64,000 nucleotides of DNA from Gibbula magus. Lineage: Eukaryota; Mollusca; Gastropoda; Trochida; Trochidae. The stretch covers positions 30,819,860 through 30,883,859 of the forward strand of contig OW388293.1 of assembly GCA_936450465.1 (NCBI GenBank), read 5' to 3'. The notes below the pieces were generated by a model. It was not told where the DNA came from and did not search any database. It was given only the letters and a program-made list of their open reading frames with translations. Numbering within the stretch: position 1 is the stretch's first letter; each line of letters starts with the position of its first letter. Positions 1 through 12,159 of the stretch are shown here, piece after piece. The position numbers and the translations under genes are program-made.

Positions 1-3000
1 AGTTCTTGAATATTGAGCCTTTGCTGTAAGGGTTGAAATTTTCTTGGCCCCTTTTGGCTGTAAAAGATCCTTTAATCTGAAAAATAAGCACAAGGATGGT
101 AAGCTTCACGTATTATGAATTGGTTGTATCAACTATTGACATTTTTTTTCTTTTTAAATTCCTTCAGGCAAGTGACATTATTTTCATGCGATTGCTTTTG
201 TTTTCTGTACACTTGCTGAAAAAAGAGTCAGAAATACTTCCAATGTATACAGTTAATCATACACATCATTTGATATTCATTTCAACAAATATTTGTATCA
301 AGGTTAGTTGCCAAAGGGCATAGATAGTTTACTGTCAGGGTGTTGAACAATCATATTTTTAACCCCTGTATAATAATAATTCACATAATAACTATCAAAA
401 CATTTGTTTAAATTCAGTACAAAAGGATATGAGGAATGAAATTTTTTTTGCAAAACAAATACTGCTAGTCTAAAACTATCATGAAAAGAGTATGGAAATG
501 ATTTCATTACATCAAAGCTTTATGGCAAATGTGGATAGGTTCGGTTTGTACAAGTGTATCCTGATTGGAGCATGAAATGATCCACAGCGTATATAAATAT
601 TTATAAGTGAATTAATATCATGCTTATTAGGTTTCTACACATGGCATGACATACAACATCCAGTACACAACAATGATGCTGCTTGTTAAAACTAAACATC
701 CAAGAGTTGATTAAAGGTGAATCGGGAAGGTTTATCACAACACCTGTTATCTTACAACTACAGAGCTAGAAGATAAAGGTTAACATTAAGGTGAGTATCT
801 TGGAATTTAACACTGCTCTTAAAGGGACACTGTGTCGAGGATAAAAATGAGTCTCACTTTTATCTAATTATGCTGATTACGTGCCTGCTAACGAGTTATG
901 CTTCGCTTCACTGTCTACATGCAGTATTTTTTATTACTAATTACTTCAATTGTCTAAAATTGGGGATCTGTGACTCTCTACCAGAGACGTTAAACAGCAA
1001 AAGTAGATAAGTCTGATCTCATATTTATCCTTGACATGGTGTTCCTTTAAAATGATTTCACTTGGAAGTTATTACTATAGCAGGAATAAAGCCTGCAACA
1101 ACATTGTGTATGTATTGTAGTGAAACCTGCCATTGCCAAGTGGAGGTAAGGCATTTACAGATGGTACTAACTTAAAAGTATCAAACTTCTATCATGGCTG
1201 CCATAGTCATCGTTGGGAGAAAGACTGCTAAACTATTTAACTTGGTGAAATCTGAGACTGTTGGCTGCAGATGAGTATTATTTCAGGGAGATTGAAGCGT
1301 GCAACATTGTTTTATGTACATAAGGCCAAAAAATGATTTAATTGGTTTACGGATTCTCCTAAAATGATTTTCATCAATTGTAGAAAATAAGCTACTCAGA
1401 AATTAATCCAACATAAAAATGTTGACAAATTTTCCCTCCAAATTATGTTGCCAGATATTTTTCCGCAGAACTAAAAATATAAGTGAGAAATTATGATATT
1501 GTACCTGTTATATAACCCGAACATTTTTCATCTACACCCAAGTCACTTTTTTTTCAGCCTCCTGCCTTTAGACATTTTGCCCCCAAACCAAGTTATTAAA
1601 TTGACTTTGCCTAATCACCGCTGATTCAAAAGTATTTAACCTAATCATGACTGCTATAATTACTCCAAGGAGAATTAAAGCCTACAAAATCACTGTCATT
1701 GAAATAGTTTGCAACAGAAGAGGTGATTTGGGGTTTAACGCTGTTTCAAGGGGATTTCCCGCTATGGCTGCTAGTATTATTTCAGGAACATTGGAGCCTG
1801 CAAACCAACAAAATCCTGTAAGTGTCAGCTTGGTTTCAAACCTTTGCCATCCATGTGATTAATTATAATTGCAAGCAATAGCATTGCAAGCCTGATCTGG
1901 ATTACTCCCCATGTAAACAAGGTATGATACCTGTAATTCAGCCCCTTCAAATGGTTGGGCACCAAGTCATCAGCAGGTAAAGGCATGTTAAACAGTTTCC
2001 TCATTAGGTTGCCTAGGCAATATTTCAACAAATTGTTCAATTTGAACCTGAATGCACTGTCAACAGCATACTCCACAGTGAAGAGGGGAGGTGAACTGGT
2101 GTTTTCAAGAGTATTATTGCAGGGAGAAAGCCTACAATAACATCAAGGTCATGCATTGTGATGAAACCTACAATCATTGGCAAATACTAATGAACCATGG
2201 GTGATACTGTACTGAATTTTAATGCAGCACTGCATCCCAAAATTACAGTTCTCTGCAACAGACATGGTTTCTGAGCCCATGGCAGGATTCAAACCCCAGA
2301 CCTCTTGATTCGAAGTCAAATGCGCTAACCCCTGCACTATCCCGCCAAAAGGGTTAACATATAATTCAGATTAAAACCATCACAAGCAGACCGATGGTGA
2401 AACAAACTATAAACATCTAGGAAGGCTCAAAAGCACATGGCCCCGTACAAAGAGAAACCTGCCAGGGGTTACTGGAAGCATTGGCTCTCCTATAATATAG
2501 CTTCTTACTGATCTTCAAAGGAGAATCTGCCCTGTGGTGTGTGCTCTATAGCTTATTAGTATAAACTGGGATAGGGTTTGGGAAGACATATAGCTAAACT
2601 TCCTGATCCAACAAGAGTTATGATACCCAAGAATATCCCATGAAAGTTGGTATTTGTTGAATGTATATGGTTTATATGGACAGATATTTTGTAAGCTCTG
2701 GAAACAGATGATTGTGAAAAATGATGAAAGTATGGAAATGTGAATTGCAAGATAATTGAAAGCAGCGCCAAAAAGTAGTTGCATGTCTGAATTCTTGCCA
2801 GCTAATTAGTCTAAGATTTCAAGAACCAATATGCCTATGAATAATTTGAAATAAGATTTGTCCTGCAGTTACAAAAGCAATTCCAACACTAAGAACAATG
2901 GAGCACATGTCTTAAGATTATGTTACATATGATACTGACAGGGCTCCATATTTTCCAAAGCGCTAAGCTTATTAAGATAACCACAACTTTTATAACCACT

Positions 3001-3468
3001 GGCGCTAACTTATTCAAATGTTTGCTTTGAAATTGTGGGCCCTGTTTTCTAATCAATAACATTTTGCTGAAGAACTATATCTAAAGAGTGATTCCACAAA
3101 GAACTCTCAGAAACCGTAAGCTGTCCCTTTATCCCATTACCTGTTAGTCCTGCAATAATCAGAGATTATAGCCTATCTTTAGTCAATCCTTAATTATTCC
3201 CTTTGTTAATAAATGTGATTCCTATAAACTGGCCACTCCAAATGGGCCAGTGGTAAATATTTCAATAGCTTGAGGGTTAACATCGGCCAATTTTCTTCTT
3301 TTGGTCCATTCTCATGGTACAACTTGTTGTAACAACCTATGGTCATTCAACCAAGTTGCACCGTGCGAAGCAAGTCAAACCACATATTCCATAATAATTT
3401 AGATGAAGACTCAGCACAGCTAAACAGAAACAAAAAATGAAGAAAAAGTCACATAAGAGACAGAAAGC
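1..3468 (-). other. Intron after exon 6a (start of window)
   Basis: The next coding exon of the family (beginning near IKGSWSNKRG in human) was searched for by eye on the minus strand and not found. The segment holds decayed SINE tails near 1080-1165 and 1640-1840 and a tRNA-headed SINE at 2105-2352. The rest is AT-rich and featureless. The gene probably continues to the left. Confidence 0.7.
2105..2352 (-). mobile_element. tRNA-headed SINE
   Basis: The reverse strand reads gcgggatagtgcaggggtta, then gcgcatttgac, with a B-box-like ggtttgaatcc. The head looks like a tRNA A and B box. A body follows, with 'gaaacctacaatcatt'-type and 'gcctgcaataa'-type phrases shared with other copies. Not a tRNA gene: no cloverleaf. 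Confidence 0.65.
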
Positions 3469-3474
3469 ACTTAC

Positions 3475-3577
3475 ATCTTCATTTGTGGTGAGCTCGGTTG
3501 AGACGAGATACGAGTGAAAGCCGGCCAAGCCAACAACAGAAAATACAGAGAAGAAGCAAATGACGGCCTCTATCACA
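3475..3577 (-). CDS. ZDHHC14: ZDHHC14-like alternative exon 6a (TM4, TTNED)
   Basis: A 103-nt exon, transcript-distal copy, same phase and length as exon 6b. With AG from exon 5 it encodes [20 protein letters not shown] then [15 protein letters not shown]. It is preceded by TTCCTTGAC and acceptor TTTCAC|T, with no usable AG at the required position, and followed by GTAAGT. Differences from 6b include Trp to Phe in the TM4 core and VSTEL in place of TTSEQ before TTNED. The open frame and intact TTxE motif indicate a functional exon, not a relic. Confidence 0.92.
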
Positions 3578-3595
3578 GTGAAACCAGTCAAGGAA
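3578..3595 (-). promoter_or_regulatory. U12 branch site and AC acceptor of exon 6a
   Basis: The branch site TTCCTTGAC (3595-3587) is identical to that of exon 6b, with terminal AC at 3579-3578. The branch A lies about 10 nt from the intron end. A T-rich stretch precedes the branch site. The U12 intron to this exon would be 1,841 nt (5418-3578). Confidence 0.92.
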
Positions 3596-4526
3596 ATAAA
3601 AAATCGTAGACACACATGTATATACGTTAGCACTTCACACAAATATGCATTTCACACAAAAATAACATTTCACTCATTCGTTAACATCAGGCTTCGTCAT
3701 TATTATACAGAACATGGGAAAATCATATTGAAATTTAAAAATTTTTTCTTTTATAAATTTGGTGATTTCATAGATCTTTAGAAAAGTTTTTTTTTAATTC
3801 TTTTGTCAGTTTCAAGCCTAAATTGAAATTTAGATGACAAGAGGATCGATCTTAGAGAAAAGTACAAAGTCAACATGTTCTGTATTCACAAATGAAAATT
3901 AGATAATCAGATAAATAAATGATATCAGCATCATATTGAGCATGCAAACAAATAATGATTTATTTTTTTTATTGAATTCTAGTTTTGTTACAGGTTTGAT
4001 AACCTGCATTTTGATTAATAAGATACAAGAACAATGATTATACGAATGCAATCTGAACCCTACTGCTGTATATAAATTGTGTGAAGAAAGTCTGTAACAG
4101 TTATGTGGTAGAGTTGCTATGAAGCCTTTGGAATCCTGGGCCTAATTTGTTTAAGGTTGACTTCTTTGTGCTTATTCAGTCGTAAGTAAGATAAATTTAC
4201 ATTACAATCATCTTGGTGATAAATGAACTTTGAGCTTATTAACATGAATCGGTCGTCAGATGACATTTGCACTTTGAATATTGCTCAAATAGATCAGCAT
4301 TCATTCCAGAATGGCGACAAAACTTTGAAGTCCGCATAAAATTCATCCTGTGATCACTTACACGTCACCAATTTGCTGCAAATTTAGGAGCAAAATACAG
4401 CAAAAAGTTCATGCAAACAAAAAGGCAAATAAACACATTCAAGGCAATACCCGAGAGCAAAGAATTAATTTTCTGACAACACCTAATCCCGTGCACAGAC
4501 GTCAAAGTTCAACAGCTTCATTATCC
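3596..4526 (-). other. Spacer between the two alternative exons
   Basis: Intronic sequence between exons 6b and 6a, containing no coding-like segment. A poly-T-rich stretch and AT-rich DNA fill most of it. I see no second U12 donor here, which fits mutually exclusive use of the two exons. Confidence 0.7.
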
Positions 4527-4532
4527 ACTTAC

Positions 4533-4635
4533 GTCCTCGTTTGTGGTTTGTTCTGAAGTGGTCAGATACGTATGAAATCCAGCAAGACCGATAATTGACC
4601 ACACTGAGAAAAAACAAATTATCGCTTCCACGATG
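4533..4635 (-). CDS. ZDHHC14: ZDHHC14-like alternative exon 6b (TM4, TTNED)
   Basis: A 103-nt exon, transcript-proximal copy. With AG from exon 5 it encodes [20 protein letters not shown] then [15 protein letters not shown]. This matches app/ZDHHC14 TM4 closely, with the conserved Trp in SVWS. It is preceded by U12 branch site TTCCTTGAC and acceptor GTAC|C, and followed by U2 donor GTAAGT in phase 0. An AG 8 nt upstream of the exon start would break the frame, so the AC acceptor is required. It contains the TTxE motif needed for function in DHHC enzymes. It shares 23 of 34 residues with exon 6a. Confidence 0.93.
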
Positions 4636-4654
4636 GTACAGAGCTGTCAAGGAA
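4636..4654 (-). promoter_or_regulatory. U12 branch site and AC acceptor of exon 6b
   Basis: The branch site TTCCTTGAC occupies 4654-4646 and the terminal AC of the intron 4637-4636. The distance from branch A to the intron end is about 11 nt, inside the short window typical of U12 introns. The first possible intron is 783 nt (5418-4636). Confidence 0.92.
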
Positions 4655-5024
4655 TACACTATTATACTTTCAACTTCCTATGCTGCAGTTCTGGAGTATA
4701 CTTCGCTTACACTGACAACAGGATTGTGGATTATTTTATTTCTTCGTCTAAGCTTATGGTTTGAAGGTTCAAGGTGAAGACTTTGTTATAATTCCACAAA
4801 CACAGTTTAGCTCTACAATCAATCTTAGCCAATGTTACAAGATCAGATTATGATTGGCCTCTGGGCCATGATTGGCTTGTTGAAAGAGCTTTAACAGCCT
4901 CTTGGAAGAAAATTAACTCGTAGGGTCAACATATCCCCAATGGATCCACAGACTATTTCAACGAAAATATTTGTTGCTGCAAATTTGGCATTTACCACCT
5001 TATTACAGATAAAACAAGCTATTT

Positions 5025-5240
5025 TCACCAAGGTGACATGATCTTTTGCCGCAAATTACCAATTCAAATTAAAGTGAAACATACTTAAAGGTCATAGTCT
5101 GAACAGAAAAATTCCAATTTTTGGTCTCTTTGTTTGATGCATGATGCTTCCCTAGGAGAAGTCTCGATCGTACAAGATCACTAAACTAAATGGAGACCAA
5201 TCTGGGGAATCTATGTGGAAAACATAAAAAGATTCACTAT
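5025..5240 (+). mobile_element. Decayed fragment of pearl-like family A
   Basis: Matches the beginning of the element at 12160 (ccaaggtgacatgatc, then gccgcaaatta) and later the 'cctaggagaag' phrase, with many substitutions. An older copy. Confidence 0.55.
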
Positions 5241-5403
5241 CTCGCATCAATGATTTGGAAAATAAGTGTTTTGGTACACAATTTATAGATCGTATGAAAC
5301 AAATATTTTCAAATTTATTTTCAAAGTTTTAATCATCATTCTCTTAATTGCACGGCCTTATTTTGAAAATTACTGTTCTATGAATTCTTAAATTTATTCT
5401 TGT

Positions 5404-5419
5404 GTATAGAAAGGATATC
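5404..5419 (-). promoter_or_regulatory. U12-type AT-AC 5' splice site
   Basis: Read on the gene strand, the last exon base is followed by ATATCCTTTC (5418 downward), a full match to the minor-spliceosome AT-AC donor consensus ATATCCTTT. It sits at the exact position needed to join exon 5 in frame to either exon 6. Confidence 0.93.
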
Positions 5420-5467
5420 TGGCTGGGGAATTCTTCATGGCATCGAGGAAGTTGCTCTGTTGGGCAC
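5419..5467 (-). CDS. ZDHHC14: ZDHHC14-like exon 5 (49-nt microexon with U12 AT-AC donor)
   Basis: A microexon with acceptor TTTTCAG|GT and the unusual end AG|ATATCCTTT. It encodes R-AQQSNFLDAMKNSPA-S, the lumenal loop between TM3 and TM4, and aligns with human SQQTGFLNALKDSPAS. Phase enters at 1 (C of exon 4 plus GT gives Arg228) and leaves at 2 (AG plus C or T gives Ser244). No GT or GC donor lies in a usable position. ATATCCTTT is the canonical U12-type AT-AC donor, and its use restores perfect family alignment with either exon 6. Upstream intron 4 (15.4 kb) is ordinary GT-AG. Confidence 0.95.
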
Positions 5468-8400
5468 CTGAAAACAAAGCAAAATTAATTAAATATTTGT
5501 ATTTAATATTCACTTTTAATGGTGCTAAACTTCAAGTAAAATATTTCAATGTTACTGACACAAATTAGGACAACTTCTTTAAAGATAAGTAAACGCTGTA
5601 AAAAAATATATGACATGCATGGTTTAAAAGATTATAATTTCCTCGAGTTATCGGTATAAGTGCTAATAGTTTTAGTTCTCAACACATCAAGAGATATGTA
5701 TAAGTTGGTGTCCAAATTATGATGAACTAAAACATTTTTATTTTGTGAAATACAATTTCAGGCTCATACTGCCAAATTGATTTTGATTCCAGTAAACTGA
5801 GACATGATATTTAATTAATCATTACGGGTCATAACATCATTTACTGCCTCAAGGAAATGGAATGGCAACTGGGTCAATATTAGGCTAACTGGGTCAACAT
5901 ATTGCGTACCATGAAAAATTCACTACCGCAGTATACCTATTTTTTTCTTCCAAGTACCACAGTATTTACCACGATATACCGTGCTTGAAATGAATAGGAT
6001 CAGGTTATGTATAATATACAGGTAGAATTGTTTCAGATGTCTTTTTATTCAGAACTCAATATAATAGAATACCAAAGATGAAGAATTCAAGAGTAGATAA
6101 AATCATAATACCGGTAATCATTTCAAGTTTTTTAAAAGGAATATCAGCATTATCAACATGCAACCAATCAGTTAGCAAATTGTAAACACTTTCGTTAGGG
6201 ATGTATTACATTCAAACTACATCAGATAACAACAGTTTTAAAAATGATTTAAAGAATAGTAAGATATTAAAGTTTTTTGACAAATATCATTCTGAAAAAG
6301 GTAATGTTTTCTAATGAAAAAAACCCTCGGTTTTCTCCAACGTACCGCGCTACGTACCACTTCATTTAAAAACCACGATTTTCCGGTATATCGGTAAAGA
6401 ACAAGAACAAGAAACAAGATGAAATCTGTACATAAGAGCGGAGACAGACAAGGAAACACGACATGAATGGTGTTCTTAGAGACCATTCTGAACATTCTTG
6501 TCTGCATTCGGCAACATTCTCATCTGCACGAGCTTCACATTTATAAATCTACAATAAAGACTTTGCAATTGTTAAAGAAAAAGAGTTTTTTTTCTTTTTT
6601 GTGTAGTTGACATTTCAAAACTCTTTTCATCTACTCCTCTACAAAAGTGTCAATATGAGTAAGATATCGGATTACAAATTGTGATGTGATAAATAAATCC
6701 AAACATTTTATAAAGTTTTTAACTCCAAAATATGTTTTTAGATAAACTGCATTGATATTAAAATTATTCCTTTTCAATGGTTTTGATTTATGAACTAAAA
6801 CTGTTCCAGATATTTTTTCAACACTCATATTGAATTTCCAATTTGAAATGTTCTTTTTGTGTTGTTGTTTCATAGGAATGTTATAAATAAAAGAAAATAA
6901 AATGTTTGAAATGTTTCTCACTTGAAAGAGATCAAGTGTATAATGTAACCACATGATCAAAAGATAGTATGTACAAATAAAATCCTACACATTACAGCCT
7001 ACACTTAGTAAACTACATTCATTTCGTAAAAAAGATTAAGCAGACATTTAATTTCTTTTCTCATCATATAAAAGTGTTAAAGGACAGTTTGATAGTTTGT
7101 GGAAACAAAGTGAATATCCTAATTTTTATAGTGACACCTGGTACTCAACACAGTTCAGTTGATGGCATTCAATGAAGTTCAGCAATAATAGGCACAGTTT
7201 ATAATAGGATTTGTGACCACTAAATTTCTTGGCTAACCAGAGAGTTTGAAGGGTGTATCCCTGTGCCATACTGAAACACAAGTTAATACTTAGGGTGTCA
7301 GCCTGGGTTAATTCAAAATATAACCACGAAGTAGTACCTGCTATGATACCTCTGTACCAGTAATCATATTTGGAACCTAGAGTGTGACAGGCAATGTTTT
7401 CTCAACACTCAACAGGGAGCGTTGTGTACACGTTGGTCACAGGTAACATGTGAGCGCTGTGAGTATGCAGTGTGTGTGGATGATAAGCTATATCAATGGT
7501 TACTCTTGCTGTACCTGGAATGTTTAGAACAACCAGCAGAGAAAGGGTGGACAGGTCCTGACTAAATACAGATTAAAAACACTGTTTGTCTTTTTCTAAG
7601 GCCATCAACTCTATTTCTCTGACTATAGACCATCATTTTACATTTTTACAGGATTGAAATAGATAAAGATGAGAAAGTAAGGAGAAATTTAGTCTTGTTC
7701 CAAGCATGTGACCTCACAACGTAAAATCACAACAAATTTTATCCTTTTCCAGGAAAGCAAGCTTTGCAACTGTAATACTGACAAAGATTGGATTGATTCA
7801 TCACAGGCATGAGATGGACGAGGTTCAATCGTATTTCCCAGCAGTAAATGGCGAGGTGACTCAAAGGTTCTAAGACTCTATTAATGGAGAGCAGCGAGAG
7901 CTCCTTCAGATGCTGAGTCAACTGATACAGGCAAAGACTTGGGGGAAACTCTCAATTTGTCGGTCGGCATGTGGGTTTAATCAATTGTGTTGTGGAAGGC
8001 AGGACAGCATGTGATATAAAGAGTTCCTTCCTTATCAATCTGCTTGTCACGTAACAGGCCACAAGGATTCCCTAAATGGTTCTTTCACCCTTTTATGCAT
8101 TGGCTTGTCACATGAGAGGTAGTGAGGTTCAACACACGAACAGACATTTGCTTTTGAAGACTTCAATTTTATTCCTTTGTCATCATCCAAGGGTGTCATT
8201 AAACTTTTCCATTTTCAAAAATGTTTCCATAGAATTGCATATTTCCTTTTTAAGTTGGCTTGTCAAATAAGAAGCAAAATGTTTTTGTTTTTTTTAAAGA
8301 AAATTAGCTGAATCAACATTCTCTCTCTCTCTCTCTCCGAAAGATAAATAAAAACTACTTTTGTCTAATAGTGAATCTCAAAATGTCAAAGTTAATTAAT

Positions 8401-9976
8401 TTTGAGCTTATAATTTGTATTGATCACCAATTTTGGATAAAAACACTTCAAAATAGCATTAGCTTCAGGGAAGCTTTATTAGGTCGATTAGCGTTCAATT
8501 TGAGATGCTGGCGTTCTGGGTAGAACTTCTGAAGCTTCTTGACGTAGGCACTGAGAATAAACATTTCAGTTATCTGGTTCAGATAAATTTCTGTGTTTTT
8601 ACTAGTCAGAAAGGTTTAAATAAAAATATTTAATCTAACAGCTTGTTTTGGTTCAGATAAAGTTTCTAAAGATATTAAAGATGAAGATCTAAAGCATTAT
8701 GTTGCCACTTCTATAAGTGAAGAGCTGAGGTCTTGCATGATGACACAAGAATTTGTAAGGTTTCTCGAGTCTCTGTCTGGCTACAACTTCTCCAGATTCA
8801 GGACTAATGAATAGGTCAAAGGTAAGGGGTCACATGAGAGTATTAGTCCACGCTTTAGATAGAATGGGAAGAACATTCAATTGACAATCAAAATTGATAT
8901 AATTTTCTGGTGCATTGGAAGAAATTATAGTGAGTACCATATTGCACCAAAACAGGTAACATGATTCTCAGTTCTGTGGAGACATTATCTCTCTGATATC
9001 TACTCTTTAGCGTGCTGAATTTATTTTTGTCAAACAACTCTGCATGACTCAAGTAATGTATAGAAGACAAATATCCCAGGTTTGACAAGCGACTCAAGAT
9101 AAGGATATAACTGCATCAGAAGGTAAAGGATAAATGATCACACCAGAGTCCACTCGATGTATTCCAACTCAATGATTTCTTCAGGTTTCGACCACTCCTA
9201 CACCAATGTCTGAACAAGCATGGAGGTGAGATTCAATCCACCCTGATAAGGCCCTAGGCCAGGTGGAATGAGAAGCAGAAGCAATTACCAAGATCCTCTC
9301 CTCAGATCAATAGCTGTTAGCTTGGCATGGACAACAGGAAAGAAGGTCACAGTTTAACATGACCAAAATGTGTGATATATGTGATATTGTCAACATTTTG
9401 GGTCAAAAGTCGGGGTCTTTTCTACAACCAGAATCTATTTGCCCAACTCTAAGATCAATAGTACTACTCTGGCACGAACATAAATGAAGGCTACAGTTTA
9501 ACATGGGAAGAGTGAATGGATTCAGTGGATACGCGCAATCAGAGTCCGGGTCAAGGTTCCATATCACCAATGATTTTCTGTCTCTGTAGATAACAAGGAC
9601 ATGGACAAACTCAGAACATGGACAGAACGTGAACACAATGTGGTTTGGTCAGTCTTTGTGCTTCCATGTCAGGGTCAAAAGCCTACTTTGTTTATGTTCT
9701 ATTTCCTATAAGCTCCTCCTCTAATCGATAAACCTTTGTTTGATATCGGCAAGTGTAGAAATGTGATGACTAGGATACCAGGGCTACAAATCACAGAGAA
9801 ACCAAAGCTGTTATCTTGTTTTTTGGTAATTAGAAGCGAAAAAATGAAAAGTTTGGCTTATTTAATTGCTTGATAAAAACTAATATGACTTTATCCGAAA
9901 GATACAATTACAATACAAGAAAAGGGTCAGATAAAATCTAGACATGCATTTCATGAGTGAACAAGTGGATGTCAAG

Positions 9977-9987
9977 GGGGGGGGGGA
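9977..9987 (+). repeat. G homopolymer run
   Basis: An uninterrupted run of G, a common site of length error. Confidence 0.9.
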
Positions 9988-11259
9988 ATATAAATTATGA
10001 ACAGTTTGATATCAAAGAAAGATGACAGTATTTTCAGTATTCTCAAGGCACCTGAATTTGGCACAGAGGAGACTGGGCAGGAAGCTCATGAATGATCAAG
10101 CATCAAGCATCTTACAACAGTAAAACATGTCTTGGAAAACAAAGAGACTATCAGCCTCAGACCTATCACTCAGGTCCTGCTGGATATATTGACAAGAACC
10201 TTCCTGACAACCAACAAAGAATGTCCACAGAAAAAGATCATTCGACTCTGGCCTTTTCCAGATTAACTCAAGTGGTCATTAGTTACCTAGATAAAGTCAT
10301 TCTGTAAACTTTCAAATCTTCCTGGCAACCAACGATAAGAAAGTCCAGAGAGAGAGACCATGAGCCTCTGGCCTTTTGACAATTGTACAAATGACATAGA
10401 TCAAGTCTAATGTACACATTGAAATGAGACATGCTGACATCAACAGAAAGGACATGTCTGTTTGAAAGCAAGTCTGCAGAACCATACCAATAGTCTCCAG
10501 ACCGTCCCCTAATTAACTGAAATGCCATGAGTTACCAGGGTCAGATGAAGATTCTGCAGCAAACATTGAAAAGAGACATCCTGTAGAAGGACATGCCAGT
10601 TGAAAAGCATGTCTGAAATCCTTGTCAATCAAAGTAAGCTGATTCCAAAAACACACTAGAACAAGTTAAACCGACTAGTCTTGTGCAAATACTGGGAAAT
10701 ATAAAATCAGCTACACATGAGCCACAGTATGTATTACTATTAAAATTGATACAAATGCAGATATCTGACTAAGAATTCAGACTAAGAGTATCACCAAGAC
10801 ACCTCCTAACTATCTGAAACATATGTCAAGAATAGACCTCTGACCAATATCAATTTAACTAAACTAAACACATTATACAGAATCAGACCCCTTAATTACA
10901 AGTAAACTCATAAAAAAAACAATGTCTGTAAAGCATTTCTTTTTTAAAAGAATATCTGTTGAAACAAACCATCAATCTCCCACATAAACTGACCTTAAAT
11001 TACAGGGGACAAAATCATTTCACTACAATGAACAGAGACATATCATCTAAACAACCAATGACAGCAAAGCATGTCTGAGGTACCTGATGAAAACTCACGA
11101 ACCAAGGGCCAGTCCTGAATAAACTAAATTGGTAACATTACCAAAAGCAACAAGGGTCAGATTCAGGTCCCGACTGTGAATATGAGAACATTAGTCCGTC
11201 TACCCACGCCTGTAAAGTGCGTGTGCTGGAGCAGACACGAATCCCAGCTGGCCTTCTGT

Positions 11260-11960
11260 GCACACATAGGAACTCTCCGTCCATCAATTATGGTAATATG
11301 TCTCATACCCTAATCAATAGATGGACAGATCTGCACCAGACGCTTGTGACGTTCCAAACTGATCCAGAGACATTTATATTACTCTGTCTATGGTACATAC
11401 ATACTTATTGTTACATCTGTCAGGATCAGGTTGGAGTTTTGGAAGTGCATCAAGACAAACAACATTTATGTCAAAACAACAGCAGAATTGTAGATTTAAC
11501 TAAAATTCCTAGTTACATTGATTGACATTATACATATCTGTGTACCAATAAGAGCTCTTTGTCCATCAATTAAAAGCAATAATTATCAACTCCCACATTG
11601 ATAGATGGACCAAACAGGGCCAGAAGCTTGTGTCGACTTGACACAGACTTGAATAAAATCTTCTTATTACTGTCAAATATAAATGTTTACATGTGGGTGC
11701 TCTTTGTCTATCAATCATTGTAAAAGATCCACAATCGATAAAGGGACTGAACTGAACCAGACAATTGTTGCTTTGAAACCCAAATCGACAGCAGACATTA
11801 GTTTTGCTGGACACTTGACCAGAGAGAGCTGTGTTGCTTTGATCTCCATTTGAGCTGCATGTTGCTCTAAACTGGAGGAATGACATTAGTGACGATCTGA
11901 TATGAACCAATGGTGGTCGCTCCAAAACCAGACAGTTGCTTGTGTAGCTTGACTGACTGC
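11260..11960 (+). repeat. Decayed tandem units of about 145 bp
   Basis: Phrases of the form 'ctctttgtccatcaatta' followed by 'gatagatggac' and 'agacgcttgtg/agaagcttgtg' recur at about 11275, 11555 and 11702. Similar decayed pairs are seen at 10195-10380 and 9310-9500. Confidence 0.5.
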
Positions 11961-12159
11961 CATGCTCACCAATATTCAACTAATGAATCCGATCTGACTC
12001 TTGCAAAGTCTGTCTGATCTTCTGAGCTACCCATCAACTGATTTATCTTCCCTAAATAGATCACGTCCACTCTTATTTCCTGCGTGGTCAGTGTTACCCT
12101 TGTCTTTCAAGAATGCAATGTCTGATTTGATATCCACAGTATTACTAATATTATTTAGT

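Noticed and set aside
2276..2352. tRNA gene on the minus strand
   Set aside because: A and B box-like sequences are present but the rest does not fold as a tRNA and the body continues as a repeat: a SINE head.
3578..3640. Extension of exon 6a upstream through the open frame (ISLTGF...)
   Set aside because: The segment is a T-rich tract with the U12 branch site; an AG at about 3632 is weak and would add residues absent from all family members.
4533..4643. GT-AG acceptor for exon 6b at the AG near 4644
   Set aside because: Joins exon 5 out of frame, and exon 5 has no matching U2 donor; the U12 AT-AC pair restores family alignment.
11566..11979. 137-codon minus-strand frame
   Set aside because: Lies in decayed tandem units, no recognisable domain, composition not convincing.
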